This document shows positions 17,407 through 25,198 of a stretch of 64,000 nucleotides of DNA, one piece after another. The position numbers and the translations under genes were made by a program. This DNA comes from Corynebacterium sphenisci DSM 44792. GTDB taxonomy: Bacteria > Actinomycetota > Actinomycetes > Mycobacteriales > Mycobacteriaceae. The notes under the pieces were generated by a model, which saw nothing but the letters and a program-made list of their open reading frames with translations, did no database searches and was not told the origin of the DNA. Location: NCBI RefSeq assembly GCF_001941505.1, contig NZ_CP009248.1, forward strand, positions 2,356,001 to 2,420,000. The letters run 5' to 3'. Each line of letters starts with the position of its first letter. Within the stretch, counting starts at the first letter, position 1.

Positions 17407-17518
17407 GTCGTGTCCGTCCGATCCGTTCTGGTTCGCGTTCGTGGATCGGGCGAGGCCGCCTCCGGGCCCCGAGCCGGTTGATCGACCGGCTGGCTGGGCG
17501 GGGCCGAAGACGGCTGAA

Positions 17519-17550
17519 AACGTACCCCCCCCCCCGCGACGAAAAGTCAA
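17519..17550 (-). promoter_or_regulatory. Promoter of lipoprotein 9, G11 tract, 20-bp spacer
   Basis: Minus strand TTGACT (17550-17545), 20-bp spacer ending in eleven G, TACGTT (17524-17519). Predicted off in this sequence. Dyad GGTTGATCGACC (one arm altered) at 17476-17487. It lies 42 bases after the ATPase stop. Confidence 0.8.
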
Positions 17551-17592
17551 GATCCGTTTGCGTGGGAGGGGGACGCGGGGGCGCCGGGCGGG

Positions 17593-18420
17593 TTATTCGG
17601 GGACGATATGCGGGCCGCCGACCGCCGGGTCGTCGACCACCAGCGCCTCGAAGCCGAAGACCTCGTGCAGCAGCTCCCGGGTGATCACCTCCCCCGGCTC
17701 GCCCTGGGTGATGAGGGAGCCGTCCTTGATCACCACCAGGTGATCGGAGAACCGGGCGGCGAGGTTGAGATCGTGCAGCACCATCACTACGGTGCGCTCC
17801 GGGGTGAGCCGGCGCACCCGGCGCAGGATCTCCAGGCTGTTCGCCAGGTCCAGGTAGGTGGTCGGCTCGTCCAGGAGCATGGTGGGGGTCTCCTGGGCCA
17901 GGGCCATGGCCAGCCACACGTGCTGGCGCTGCCCGCCGGAGAGCGAGGACAGCGGCCGGGCCCGCAGATGGGTCATCCCGGTGAGCTCCAGGGCCTCGGC
18001 GACCTTGGCGGCGTCCTCGGCGGACCAGCGGGACAGCCAGGACTGGTGCGGGTGCCGGCCCCGGGAGACTAGCTGGGCGACGCTGATCCCCTCCGGGGCG
18101 ATCGGCTGCTGCGGCAGCAGGGACAGCCGGGTGGCCCGGGCCTTGCGGGGGATCCGCTCGATGTCCTCGCCGTCGAGCTCGATGACGCCCTCGTGGTCGA
18201 GGACGGTGGCGATGGAGTTGAGCAGGGTGGATTTGCCGCAGCCGTTGGGGCCGATGAGCGTGGTCACGCAGTCGGCGGGCAGCTCCAGGTTCATCCCCTC
18301 GATGATGGTGGCCTCCCCGTAGCCCACGGTGAGGTCGCGCACCGCGATCCGGGGGGTGCCGGGCCCGGTGCGGCCGGCGGGCGGGGCCGCCTGCGTCGCG
18401 GGGGCGGATGCGGCGGTCAT
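17593..18420 (-). CDS. Iron-siderophore ABC importer, ATP-binding protein (FecE/FepC type)
   Basis: ATPase of the ferric-siderophore importer, 275 residues. Walker A GPNGCGKST at 57-65, Q-loop LSLLPQQP, signature LSGGQRQHVWLAMALAQ near 155, Walker B MLLDEPTTYLD and the switch histidine in VMVLHDLNLAA are all intact. Start MTAASAP is chosen because its ATG overlaps the permease stop as ATGA. It is the last gene of the three-gene importer unit; the nine lipoproteins follow directly. No second FecCDE set exists in the window, so all nine binding proteins probably share this one. Confidence 0.93.
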   Translation of the reverse strand: MTAASAPATQAAPPAGRTGPGTPRIAVRDLTVGYGEATIIEGMNLELPADCVTTLIGPNGCGKSTLLNSIATVLDHEGVIELDGEDIERIPRKARATRLSLLPQQPIAPEGISVAQLVSRGRHPHQSWLSRWSAEDAAKVAEALELTGMTHLRARPLSSLSGGQRQHVWLAMALAQETPTMLLDEPTTYLDLANSLEILRRVRRLTPERTVVMVLHDLNLAARFSDHLVVIKDGSLITQGEPGEVITRELLHEVFGFEALVVDDPAVGGPHIVPE

Positions 18421-19520
18421 ATGGTGCTCCTCCGGTTCTGTTGGATGACGAGGTACAGCAGCACGGGCGCGCCGAGCAGCGAGGTGACGATGCCCACCGG
18501 CAGCGACCAGGGGATGATCAGCCGGGCGGCGACGTCCGCGGCGGTGACCAGGGCGCCGCCGCAGAGCATGGCGGTGAGGATCGGCGGGGTCGGGGCCTTC
18601 GAGGCCCAGCGCGCGATCTGCGGGGCGACGAAGGCGACGAAACCCACCGGCCCGGCGGCGGAGACCGCGATCGCGGCGAGGACGACGGCCACCGCCAGCT
18701 GCACGATCTGGGCGACCTTGACCCGGATGCCCAGCACATGGGCGACCTGGGGGCCCAGGGCCAGGGCGGAGAGGGCGAAGACCAGCCAGGAGGCGAGCAG
18801 CACCGCCGCCAGCAGGGTGGCCATCGGCGCCCAGGCGTGCTGCCAGCCGCGGTCGTTGACGGAGCCGTTGAGCCACAGGCTGGCCCGGAGCAGCTCCTGC
18901 TCCCCGGCCTTGGCCATCAGCCAGGTGGAGAAGGCGCCGAGGAACATCGACACCGCGATGCCCATGAGCACGATGCGCAGGGTGTCGCCCCAGTTGCGGC
19001 CCACGATGAGCACCACCACCACGGTGGTGGCGGTCGCCCCGATGAGCGCCATGGCGGGCAGGCCCACGGTGTCGCGCAGCATCCGGGCGGTGGCCCCGGT
19101 GTCATTGGCCCGGGCGGAGAGCAGCAGGGTGGCCACCACCGCCAGCGAGGCACCCTGGGTCACCCCCAGCACATCCGGGCTGACCAGGGGGTTGCGGGCC
19201 ACGGTCTGGGTGATCGCGCCGCCGAAGGCGAGGCAGGCGCCGACCAGGAAGGCCACCGTGGCCCGGCCGGCGCGCCATTCGATGACGATCGCCCGGGACA
19301 GGCCCTCGCCCCGCCCGGTGAGGATCCGGAACAGCTCGTCGAGGCCGATGAAGTAGTTGCCGAAGACGATGGAGCTGACATAGGCGACCACCGCGATGGC
19401 CGCCATGACGAGGGCGACCACCAGGGTGCGGGTGGGCACCAGCCCGGTGACCGGGCCCAGCCGCAGCCGGGCGTGCCCGGGCACCAGGTCCTGGCGGGTG
19501 AGCAGCCTCGGCCGGCTCAT
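18417..19520 (-). CDS. Iron-siderophore ABC importer, permease (FecD/FepG type)
   Basis: FecCD-family permease of 367 residues with about ten membrane segments. The family landmarks are present: GGAITQTVARNPLVSPDVLGVTQGASL and, near the C-terminus, AAGPVGFVAFVAPQIARW, followed by the EAA-like coupling region and IIPWSLPVGIVTSLLGAPVLLYL. ATGA overlaps at both ends couple it with the partner permease and the ATPase. It forms a heterodimeric channel with the protein encoded at 19517-20665. Start MSRPRL is preferred over a much longer open frame that runs inside the upstream gene. Confidence 0.93.
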   Translation of the reverse strand: MSRPRLLTRQDLVPGHARLRLGPVTGLVPTRTLVVALVMAAIAVVAYVSSIVFGNYFIGLDELFRILTGRGEGLSRAIVIEWRAGRATVAFLVGACLAFGGAITQTVARNPLVSPDVLGVTQGASLAVVATLLLSARANDTGATARMLRDTVGLPAMALIGATATTVVVVLIVGRNWGDTLRIVLMGIAVSMFLGAFSTWLMAKAGEQELLRASLWLNGSVNDRGWQHAWAPMATLLAAVLLASWLVFALSALALGPQVAHVLGIRVKVAQIVQLAVAVVLAAIAVSAAGPVGFVAFVAPQIARWASKAPTPPILTAMLCGGALVTAADVAARLIIPWSLPVGIVTSLLGAPVLLYLVIQQNRRSTI

Positions 19521-20665
19521 AGCGCGTTCACCCGGCCCCGCTTGATCAGCATGATGAAGAACGGCGCCCCGGCGAGGGCCATCACGATGCCCATCTGCAG
19601 CTCCCCGGGGCGCACCACCACCCGGCCGATCATGTCCGCCCACAGGGCGAGGAAGCCGCCGGTGACCGCGGAGGCGGGCACCACCAGCCGGTAGTCGGGG
19701 CCGGTGAAGCCGCGCACGATATGCGGGGCGGCCAGCCCGATGAAGCCGATCGGGCCGGCGGCGGCGGTGGCCCCGCCGCCGAGCAGGGACACGGTGGCCA
19801 GGCCGAGCACCCGGTGCGCGGTGACGTTGAGGCCGAGCGCGGCGGCGGTGCGCTCGCCGAGGGCGAGCAGGTTCAGCGGCTTGGCCTGCGCCTGGGCGAG
19901 CACCAGGCCGAGCAGCATGAACCCGCCGGTGGCCAGGATCACCTCCACCCCGCGGCCGGCCACGGAGCCGGCGGCCCATTTCGCCAGCTCCCGCATGGCC
20001 TCGCGGTCGGAGAGGGTGAGGATGGTGGTGACGTTGCCGAACAGGGCGGACAGCGCCGCCCCGGCGAGCACCAGGGACAGCGGGCTGGCCACGATCGGCC
20101 CGGTGGAGGACAGCGCGAAGACCAGCACGGTCACCGCGGCGCAGCCGGCCAGGGCGGCCCACACGTAGCCGTAGGGGTCGCGGGTGATGCCGAGGAAGAT
20201 CACCAGCACCACGGCGAAGGCGGCCCCGGAGGTCAGCCCGAACAGGCCCGGGTCGGCCAGGGCGTTGCGGGTGTGGCCCTGCACCACCGCGCCGGCGGCG
20301 CCGAGGGCCAGGCCGACCAGCACCGCGAGGATGCCGCGGGGCAGTCGCAGGGTGGCGATGATGACGGAGAGCTGGTCATCTCCGGTGCCGGGGACCTCCC
20401 CGCGCAGCCCGGCGGGCACCGCCTCCGGCAGCCGGGTCCACACCTCGGCGAAGGTGTTCGGCAGCGCGCCCACGAAGAGGCTGCCCACCAGGGACGCCGC
20501 GAGGATGCCGAGGAGGACCAGCATCAGCAGCGGGAAGGTGCGGGGGATGCCGTCGAGGCGTTCGGCGCGGATCTCCACCTCGTCATGGGCGCGCACCGGG
20601 CGGGCGCCGTCCGGGGGTGCGGCGCCGGCGGATGCGCCGGGCGCGGCGGTGTCGGTCGTCCTCAT
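19517..20665 (-). CDS. Iron-siderophore ABC importer, permease (FecC/FepD type)
   Basis: FecCD-family permease of 382 residues, first gene of the importer operon. Landmarks: GLALGAAGAVVQGHTRNALADPGLFGL in the first half and AAGPIGFIGLAAPHIVRGF in the second. The first ~55 residues are a polar, Ala/Pro-rich cytoplasmic extension. Start MRTTDTA has AGGGTG about 7 bases upstream. A promoter with possible iron-box half-sites lies at 20757-20797. Regulation by DtxR is expected for this function but the site is weak. Confidence 0.92.
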   Translation of the reverse strand: MRTTDTAAPGASAGAAPPDGARPVRAHDEVEIRAERLDGIPRTFPLLMLVLLGILAASLVGSLFVGALPNTFAEVWTRLPEAVPAGLRGEVPGTGDDQLSVIIATLRLPRGILAVLVGLALGAAGAVVQGHTRNALADPGLFGLTSGAAFAVVLVIFLGITRDPYGYVWAALAGCAAVTVLVFALSSTGPIVASPLSLVLAGAALSALFGNVTTILTLSDREAMRELAKWAAGSVAGRGVEVILATGGFMLLGLVLAQAQAKPLNLLALGERTAAALGLNVTAHRVLGLATVSLLGGGATAAAGPIGFIGLAAPHIVRGFTGPDYRLVVPASAVTGGFLALWADMIGRVVVRPGELQMGIVMALAGAPFFIMLIKRGRVNAL

Positions 20666-20756
20666 GGTCACCCTGCGGGGCGCGGGGGCGCGGGCACCCG
20701 GCGGGGCCGCCCCGCCCCACACCGGGGCCCCGGGCCGGCGGCCCGGAATCGTGGGC

Positions 20757-20786
20757 AGGGTAACCCCGGCGCGGAATGCATGTCAA
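20757..20786 (-). promoter_or_regulatory. Proposed promoter of the importer operon
   Basis: Minus strand TTGACA (20786-20781), 18-bp spacer, TACCCT (20762-20757). Just upstream the minus strand reads TTAGGCGAGG, and about 20 bases earlier TTAGGT: two DtxR-like half-sites, but no full 19-bp iron box. Direct DtxR control is therefore only suggested. Confidence 0.5.
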
Positions 20787-20812
20787 TCCTCGCCTAATCC
20801 GCCCACCCCGAC

Positions 20813-22531
20813 CTAAGCCCCGGGTGCCGAGGACTCCCCGGGCGTCGCGGCCGGGGCCGCGGGCTCCCCGGCGGCGACCACCGCATCGGCCACCGACCGC
20901 ATCGCCACCCCCGCGCCGAGCACCACGGTGGTGCGCCCGGCGCGGTGCGCGGCCACCGCCCGGGCCACCCGCAGCGCGGTCACCGAGTCCAGCGCGGAGG
21001 TGGGGTCGACCAGCACCAGCAGCTCCGGTTCGGCGAGCAGGCTGCGGGCCAGGGCCAGCCGCCGGCGCTGGCCGCCGGAGAGGTTCGTCGCGGAGTCCTC
21101 CAGCCGCAGGGCGAGCAGCCCGCGGCGATCCCCGGCGAGCTCGCCCAGGCCCAGCGCGTCGAGCACCCCCAGGGCCCGCTCCCGGGCCGCCGGGTCGGCG
21201 GGGCCGGCCGGTGCCGCGGCCTCCGCCGGCTCCCCCGGATCCCCGGGATCCGCGGCGACCGGGTCCGGGCCCAGGCCCAGGGCCTCGCCGATGCTGCCGG
21301 CGAAGAGCGCCGGGGCCCGCCCCTCGGCGAGCACCGCGGTGCGCAGCCCGGCCACGTCCAGCTCCGCCACGGCCGTCCCGCGCACCCGCAGCCGGCCGGC
21401 GACCGGGCCGGCGGCGGCGCCGTCGACGAGCGCGGCGGCGATCCCCGCGGCGGTCGCCGGGGTGCAGGCCACGGCGGTGAGCCGCCCCTCGGCGGCGGCC
21501 CAGCCTGGCCCGGCCAGCGCCGGGGCGGCGCCGGCGGCGGGCACCGGGGCGCCGGGGGCGAGCGGGGCGGGTTCGGCGACCCGGGTGACCCGCCGGGTGG
21601 AGGCCCGGATATCGGCCAGGGCCAGCGGCACGATGGCCAGCCCGCCCAGCGGCACCGCCGCGAACTGGGCCAGGCCCACCACGGCGACGAGCTCCCCGAC
21701 GGTGATCTCCCCGGCCACCGCCCGGTAGCCGGCGGCGACCCCGATCACCGCGATGAGCGCCACCCGGGCGATGGTGCCGATGCCGCCGAAGACCCCGGCG
21801 GCCCAGGCCAGGGACTCCGCGCGCGCCCGGGCCCGGCCGGAGGCGGCGGCGTAGCCCTCCGCGGCGGGCCGTCCCCCCGCCACCCCGGCGACCGGGCGCA
21901 GCCCGCGGATCAGGTCGGTGAGCCGGGCGGTGGCCTCCGCCAGGGCCTTCTGGTGGGCCTCGCCGCGGCGCACCAGCCCCGCGGAGAGCGCCTGCAGCAG
22001 GGCCAGCACCACCGCGGTGCCGGCGAGCACGCCCAGGCCCAGCGGCCAGTCGATGAGGGCCAGGGCGACCGCGCAGTAGATCATGGCGGCCGCCTCGGAG
22101 GCCACGAAGGGGGCGAAGCCCACCGCGTCCGCGGTCTCCGGCACGTCCTCGCCGATCACGGTGGGCAGCTCGTCCAGGGGCAGCGACTCGGCGCCGTCGG
22201 GGGTGCGCGGGGCCGGGTCGGCGGCGGCGATCACCCGCCGGGAGAGCTCCACCCGCAGCCGGTGCCGGGTGCCGACCTCCCGGACCTGCAGCAGCACCGC
22301 GGCGGTGCGCCAGGACAGCGACACCGTGGCCAGGTTCAGCCCCAGCGCGGCCACCCCGAGCAGCAGGGTGCGCGGCTCCGGGGAGGGCAGCACCTCATCG
22401 GCGATCCGGCCGAGCACGATCGGCACCGTGGCCTCGGCGACGTTGTAGAGGCACATCAGGACGGTGCCCACCAGGATCGCGCCCCGGTGGGCGCGCACCA
22501 TGGACAGCAGATGATCCCGCACCGCGCTCAT
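20813..22531 (-). CDS. ABC exporter-fold half-transporter with degenerate ATP site (IrtB-like partner)
   Basis: Half-transporter of 572 residues: membrane domain of about six helices, then an NBD. Walker A is absent: where GxxGxGKS/T is expected the sequence is TAVACTPATAAG. Walker B has Pro (P510) in place of the catalytic Glu (LVDPTSALD), and the switch His is Gly (VVLGAG). Yet the signature LSGGQRRRLALARSLLAEP at 484 is perfect. It can only contribute its signature to the site completed by the partner encoded at 22528-24390. ATGA overlap with that gene supports a heterodimer. Role in siderophore traffic is inferred from the locus, as for mycobacterial IrtAB. It lacks the FAD-binding SIP domain of IrtA. 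Confidence 0.85.
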   Translation of the reverse strand: MSAVRDHLLSMVRAHRGAILVGTVLMCLYNVAEATVPIVLGRIADEVLPSPEPRTLLLGVAALGLNLATVSLSWRTAAVLLQVREVGTRHRLRVELSRRVIAAADPAPRTPDGAESLPLDELPTVIGEDVPETADAVGFAPFVASEAAAMIYCAVALALIDWPLGLGVLAGTAVVLALLQALSAGLVRRGEAHQKALAEATARLTDLIRGLRPVAGVAGGRPAAEGYAAASGRARARAESLAWAAGVFGGIGTIARVALIAVIGVAAGYRAVAGEITVGELVAVVGLAQFAAVPLGGLAIVPLALADIRASTRRVTRVAEPAPLAPGAPVPAAGAAPALAGPGWAAAEGRLTAVACTPATAAGIAAALVDGAAAGPVAGRLRVRGTAVAELDVAGLRTAVLAEGRAPALFAGSIGEALGLGPDPVAADPGDPGEPAEAAAPAGPADPAARERALGVLDALGLGELAGDRRGLLALRLEDSATNLSGGQRRRLALARSLLAEPELLVLVDPTSALDSVTALRVARAVAAHRAGRTTVVLGAGVAMRSVADAVVAAGEPAAPAATPGESSAPGA

Positions 22532-24390
22532 CGGCCCGGCACCTCCCCCGCGCCCGCATCCGCGGCGGCGGGATCCGCCCCCGCGCCGGCGGGCCCCTGG
22601 GCCCCGCCGCCCCAGGCCGCCCACAGCTCCGCGTAGGCCCCGCCGGCGGCGAGCAGCCCGGCGTGATCCCCGGATTCCACCACCCGACCGGCGGCGAGCA
22701 CCGCCACCCGGTCCGCGACCGCGGCCTGGCCCAGCCGGTGCGCCACCACCACCGCGGTGCGGCCGCGGATCGCCGCCGCGGCGGCGGCCATCAGATCGGA
22801 TTCCTCGGCGCTGGGCTCGTCGAGCACCACCACCGGGGCGGGGGCGAGCCGGATCCGGGCCAGCGCCACCCGCTGCACCACATCCGCCGGGGCGGCCACC
22901 CCGCCGGAGCCGACCCGGGTGTCCAGGCCCCGCTCCAGCCCGGCCAGCCAGTCGCCGGCGCCCACCGCGGCCAGCGCCGCCACCAGCCGGTCGTCCCCGG
23001 CGGCCGGGTCGGCCAGCAGCAGGTTCTCCCGCAGCGTGCCGGCGAAGAGGTGCGTCTCCTGGGAGGCCACCGCGACCAGCCCGGTGCGGGCCGCGGCGTC
23101 CAGGTCGGCGAGATCCCGGCCGCCGATGCGCACCGTCCCGGAGCCGCGGTGCGGCAGCATCCCGGAGATGATCCCGGCGACGGTGGACTTGCCCGCCCCG
23201 GAGCCGCCGACCAGGGCGATGACCTCGCCGGCGGGCACCGCGAGGTCCACCCCGGCCAGGCCCACCCGGCCATCGGGGTAGACGTGGGTGAGCCCGGTGA
23301 CCGCCAGGTCCACCGGGGCATCCGGCAGCGCCGCCGGGTCCACCGCCGGCGGGGGCGCGCCCCCGGTGAGCCGGACCAGGCCGACGATCCGGGTCAGCGC
23401 CGCCCCGGAGCGCTGCAGCTCATCGGCGGAGGTGACGATGTCCCCGATCGGGTCGAACATCCGGTGGAAGAGCATCAGCGCGGCGGCGACGTCGCCGATC
23501 CGCACCTCCCCGCCGCGCAGCAGCAGCCAGCCGGCCACCGTGATCGCGGCCAGGCCGGTGAACTCGGCGAGATTGTCCCGGGCGATGAGCCCGGAGAAGA
23601 CCCGGAACACCCGCACCGAGGTGTCCCGGGACCTCGCCGAGTCCGCGATCACCCGCGCCCGGCGCTCGTCGAGGAGATGATGCGCGCGCACCGTGGCCCG
23701 GCCGTCCACGGCGGCCATCAAATCGCCGAGCAGCCGGGCCTCCTGGCGGCGCTCCCGGCGATACAGGTGCGCAGAATGCCGCAGGTACCAGCGCAGCGCA
23801 TGGGCGTAGGCCAGCCCGGCCAGCGCCCCGGCGGCGGCCAGCCGCCAGTCCATCCCGGCGATCCCGGCGGTGGCGGTGAGGACCAGCACCATCGCGGAGA
23901 GCAGCCCCGGCACCTCGTCGAGGAAACCGCCGACGAGCACCGCCACATCGGCGCCGACCCGGCCGATCAGATCCCCGCGGCCGGCGCGCTCCACCCGGCC
24001 CGGGGGGATCGCCAGCACCGCGGCGACGGCGCGTTCCCGCAGATCCGCGAGCAGCCGGGCGATGAGGGTGCCGGTGAGCCCGCCGGCCAGGGTGGCCGCC
24101 ACCCCGGCGAGCACCGCCGCGGCCAGCGCCAGGGCCAGGATCCGGGGCAACCCGGCGGCGGAGTCCCCGGCGGCGACGATGTTGATCACGTCGCGCAGCA
24201 GCAGCACCGGGGCCAGGGAGGCCGCGGAGGCGGCGAAGGTCACCGCCAGCGCGGCCAGGGCGTGCAACCACCGGGGCCGCAGCAGCCCGGCGATCTCCGC
24301 CACCGCCTGCCCGGCGGTGGCGGTGGGCAGCAGCGCCGCCGGCCCCTCCCCGGCCGCGGCCCCCGCCGTCTCCGGCGCATCGTCGTGCAT
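22528..24390 (-). CDS. ABC exporter-fold half-transporter with intact Walker motifs but lost signature (IrtA-like partner)
   Basis: Half-transporter of 620 residues. After an Ala/Gly-rich N-terminus come about six membrane helices and an NBD with Walker A GGSGAGKST at 395-403, Walker B VVVLDEPSA with catalytic E525 and switch H551. The signature LSGGQ is replaced by APADVVQ near 500. Together with its partner this leaves exactly one complete ATP site (Walker A/B/H from here, LSGGQ from the partner). First gene of the two-gene unit, with GAAGGAG before the ATG and a promoter at 24454-24482. Substrate is unknown; siderophore or ferric-siderophore is suggested by the importer immediately downstream. 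Confidence 0.87.
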   Translation of the reverse strand: MHDDAPETAGAAAGEGPAALLPTATAGQAVAEIAGLLRPRWLHALAALAVTFAASAASLAPVLLLRDVINIVAAGDSAAGLPRILALALAAAVLAGVAATLAGGLTGTLIARLLADLRERAVAAVLAIPPGRVERAGRGDLIGRVGADVAVLVGGFLDEVPGLLSAMVLVLTATAGIAGMDWRLAAAGALAGLAYAHALRWYLRHSAHLYRRERRQEARLLGDLMAAVDGRATVRAHHLLDERRARVIADSARSRDTSVRVFRVFSGLIARDNLAEFTGLAAITVAGWLLLRGGEVRIGDVAAALMLFHRMFDPIGDIVTSADELQRSGAALTRIVGLVRLTGGAPPPAVDPAALPDAPVDLAVTGLTHVYPDGRVGLAGVDLAVPAGEVIALVGGSGAGKSTVAGIISGMLPHRGSGTVRIGGRDLADLDAAARTGLVAVASQETHLFAGTLRENLLLADPAAGDDRLVAALAAVGAGDWLAGLERGLDTRVGSGGVAAPADVVQRVALARIRLAPAPVVVLDEPSAEESDLMAAAAAAIRGRTAVVVAHRLGQAAVADRVAVLAAGRVVESGDHAGLLAAGGAYAELWAAWGGGAQGPAGAGADPAAADAGAGEVPGR

Positions 24391-24453
24391 CGGCCCCTCG
24401 ACTCCTTCCCGTGCGGGGGCCGGCCCCCGCGCGGGGGCCGGCCGATCCCCGCC

Positions 24454-24482
24454 AAGCTATCCCCGGCGGGGTATGCAGTCAA
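24454..24482 (-). promoter_or_regulatory. Proposed promoter of the ABC half-transporter pair
   Basis: Minus strand TTGACT (24482-24477), 17-bp spacer, TAGCTT (24459-24454). Layout and spacer sequence (CCGCCGGGG before the -10) resemble the importer promoter at 20757-20786, so the two units may be co-regulated. A 20-bp GC palindrome at 24421-24440 lies in the leader. Confidence 0.55.
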
Positions 24483-24540
24483 GGCTGGCCTGGGCCGGCC
24501 AGGGCACCCTGGGCCCCCGGGCCGGGCCGGTGCCGGCACG

Positions 24541-24546
24541 TATGAT
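24541..24546 (+). promoter_or_regulatory. -10 element for a leaderless transcript
   Basis: TATGAT ends 6 bases before the ATG at 24553, so transcription should begin at or next to the start codon. Leaderless mRNAs of this kind are common in actinobacteria. Confidence 0.55.
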
Positions 24547-24552
24547 CGGCCC

Positions 24553-25056
24553 ATGGCCTACCACGCGGACTCCAGCGAGCTGGAGCAGAAGGAAATCCTC
24601 ACCTGGTCCGGATTCGGCGACGCCCAGGAGGAGCTGGCCCAGCAGGTGGTCGACTCCGGGTTCACCCCGGACATCATCGTCGCGGTGGCCCGCGGCGGGC
24701 TGCTGCCGGCCGGGGCGCTGTCCTACTCCATGGGGGTGAAGCTCTCCGACGCGATCAACGTGGAGTTCTACACCGATGTCGCGGAGACCCTGCCGGACCC
24801 GGTGCTGCTGGAGCCGCTGCTGGACGTCGACGCGATCCGGAACAGGCGGATCCTGGTCGTCGACGACGTCGCCGACTCCGGGCGCACCCTGCACCTGGTG
24901 CTGGAGCTGCTCGCCGGGCACGGCGCGGAGGTGCGCTCCGCGGTGCTCTACGCCAAGTCCCGCTCCGAGGTCTCCCCCGACTACGTGTGGCGGCGCACCG
25001 ACGAGTGGATCGTCTTCCCCTGGTCCGCCAAGCCCCCGGTGACCCCGCGGGGCTAG
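24553..25056 (+). CDS. Phosphoribosyltransferase (type I PRTase fold)
   Basis: Cytoplasmic protein of 167 residues with the PRPP-binding motif ILVVDDVADSGRTLHLVLE near residue 97 and the N-terminal loop IIVAVARGGLLPAGALSYSMGVK. It resembles xanthine/hypoxanthine-guanine phosphoribosyltransferases (Gpt-like), which salvage purine bases; the base used cannot be decided from sequence. It is divergent from the ABC pair and probably translated from a leaderless transcript. Confidence 0.85.
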   Translation: MAYHADSSELEQKEILTWSGFGDAQEELAQQVVDSGFTPDIIVAVARGGLLPAGALSYSMGVKLSDAINVEFYTDVAETLPDPVLLEPLLDVDAIRNRRILVVDDVADSGRTLHLVLELLAGHGAEVRSAVLYAKSRSEVSPDYVWRRTDEWIVFPWSAKPPVTPRG

Positions 25057-25198
25057 GCCCCCGCCGACGCGCCCGCCGGCGCCGGCCCGCGACCCGTGGC
25101 GCGCCGGGGCGGACGGGGTTACCCTGCCCTCATCCCGCGATCCCGGGCCCCGCCGCAGCACCGCCCCGGGACCGCCCCGTCCGCGCAGGAGGACCCCG

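Noticed and set aside
7592..17550. In-frame N-terminal extensions of several lipoproteins that begin at the TTG of the -35 box and read through the G tract, which would make the tract a translational phase switch
   Set aside because: No ribosome site precedes that TTG, the extension would bury the lipoprotein signal peptide, and the leader is in frame in some genes but out of frame in others (for example gene 2). The -35/-10 geometry is constant in all nine, so promoter control is the better explanation.
7661..17550. Classical DtxR iron boxes in the nine array promoters
   Set aside because: No sequence close to the 19-bp consensus was found in these A/T-poor leaders; only weak half-sites occur before the importer operon at 20781-20820.
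7600..17560. Periodic repeats spaced about 1.1 kb, considered as CRISPR or rearrangement hot-spot element
   Set aside because: The repeats are promoters and leaders of individual genes with coding sequence between them; there are no short spacers and no cas genes.
24421..24440. 20-bp GC palindrome considered as an attachment site or regulator site
   Set aside because: It lies in the leader of the ABC pair and more simply forms an RNA hairpin; no integrase or repeat partner is nearby.
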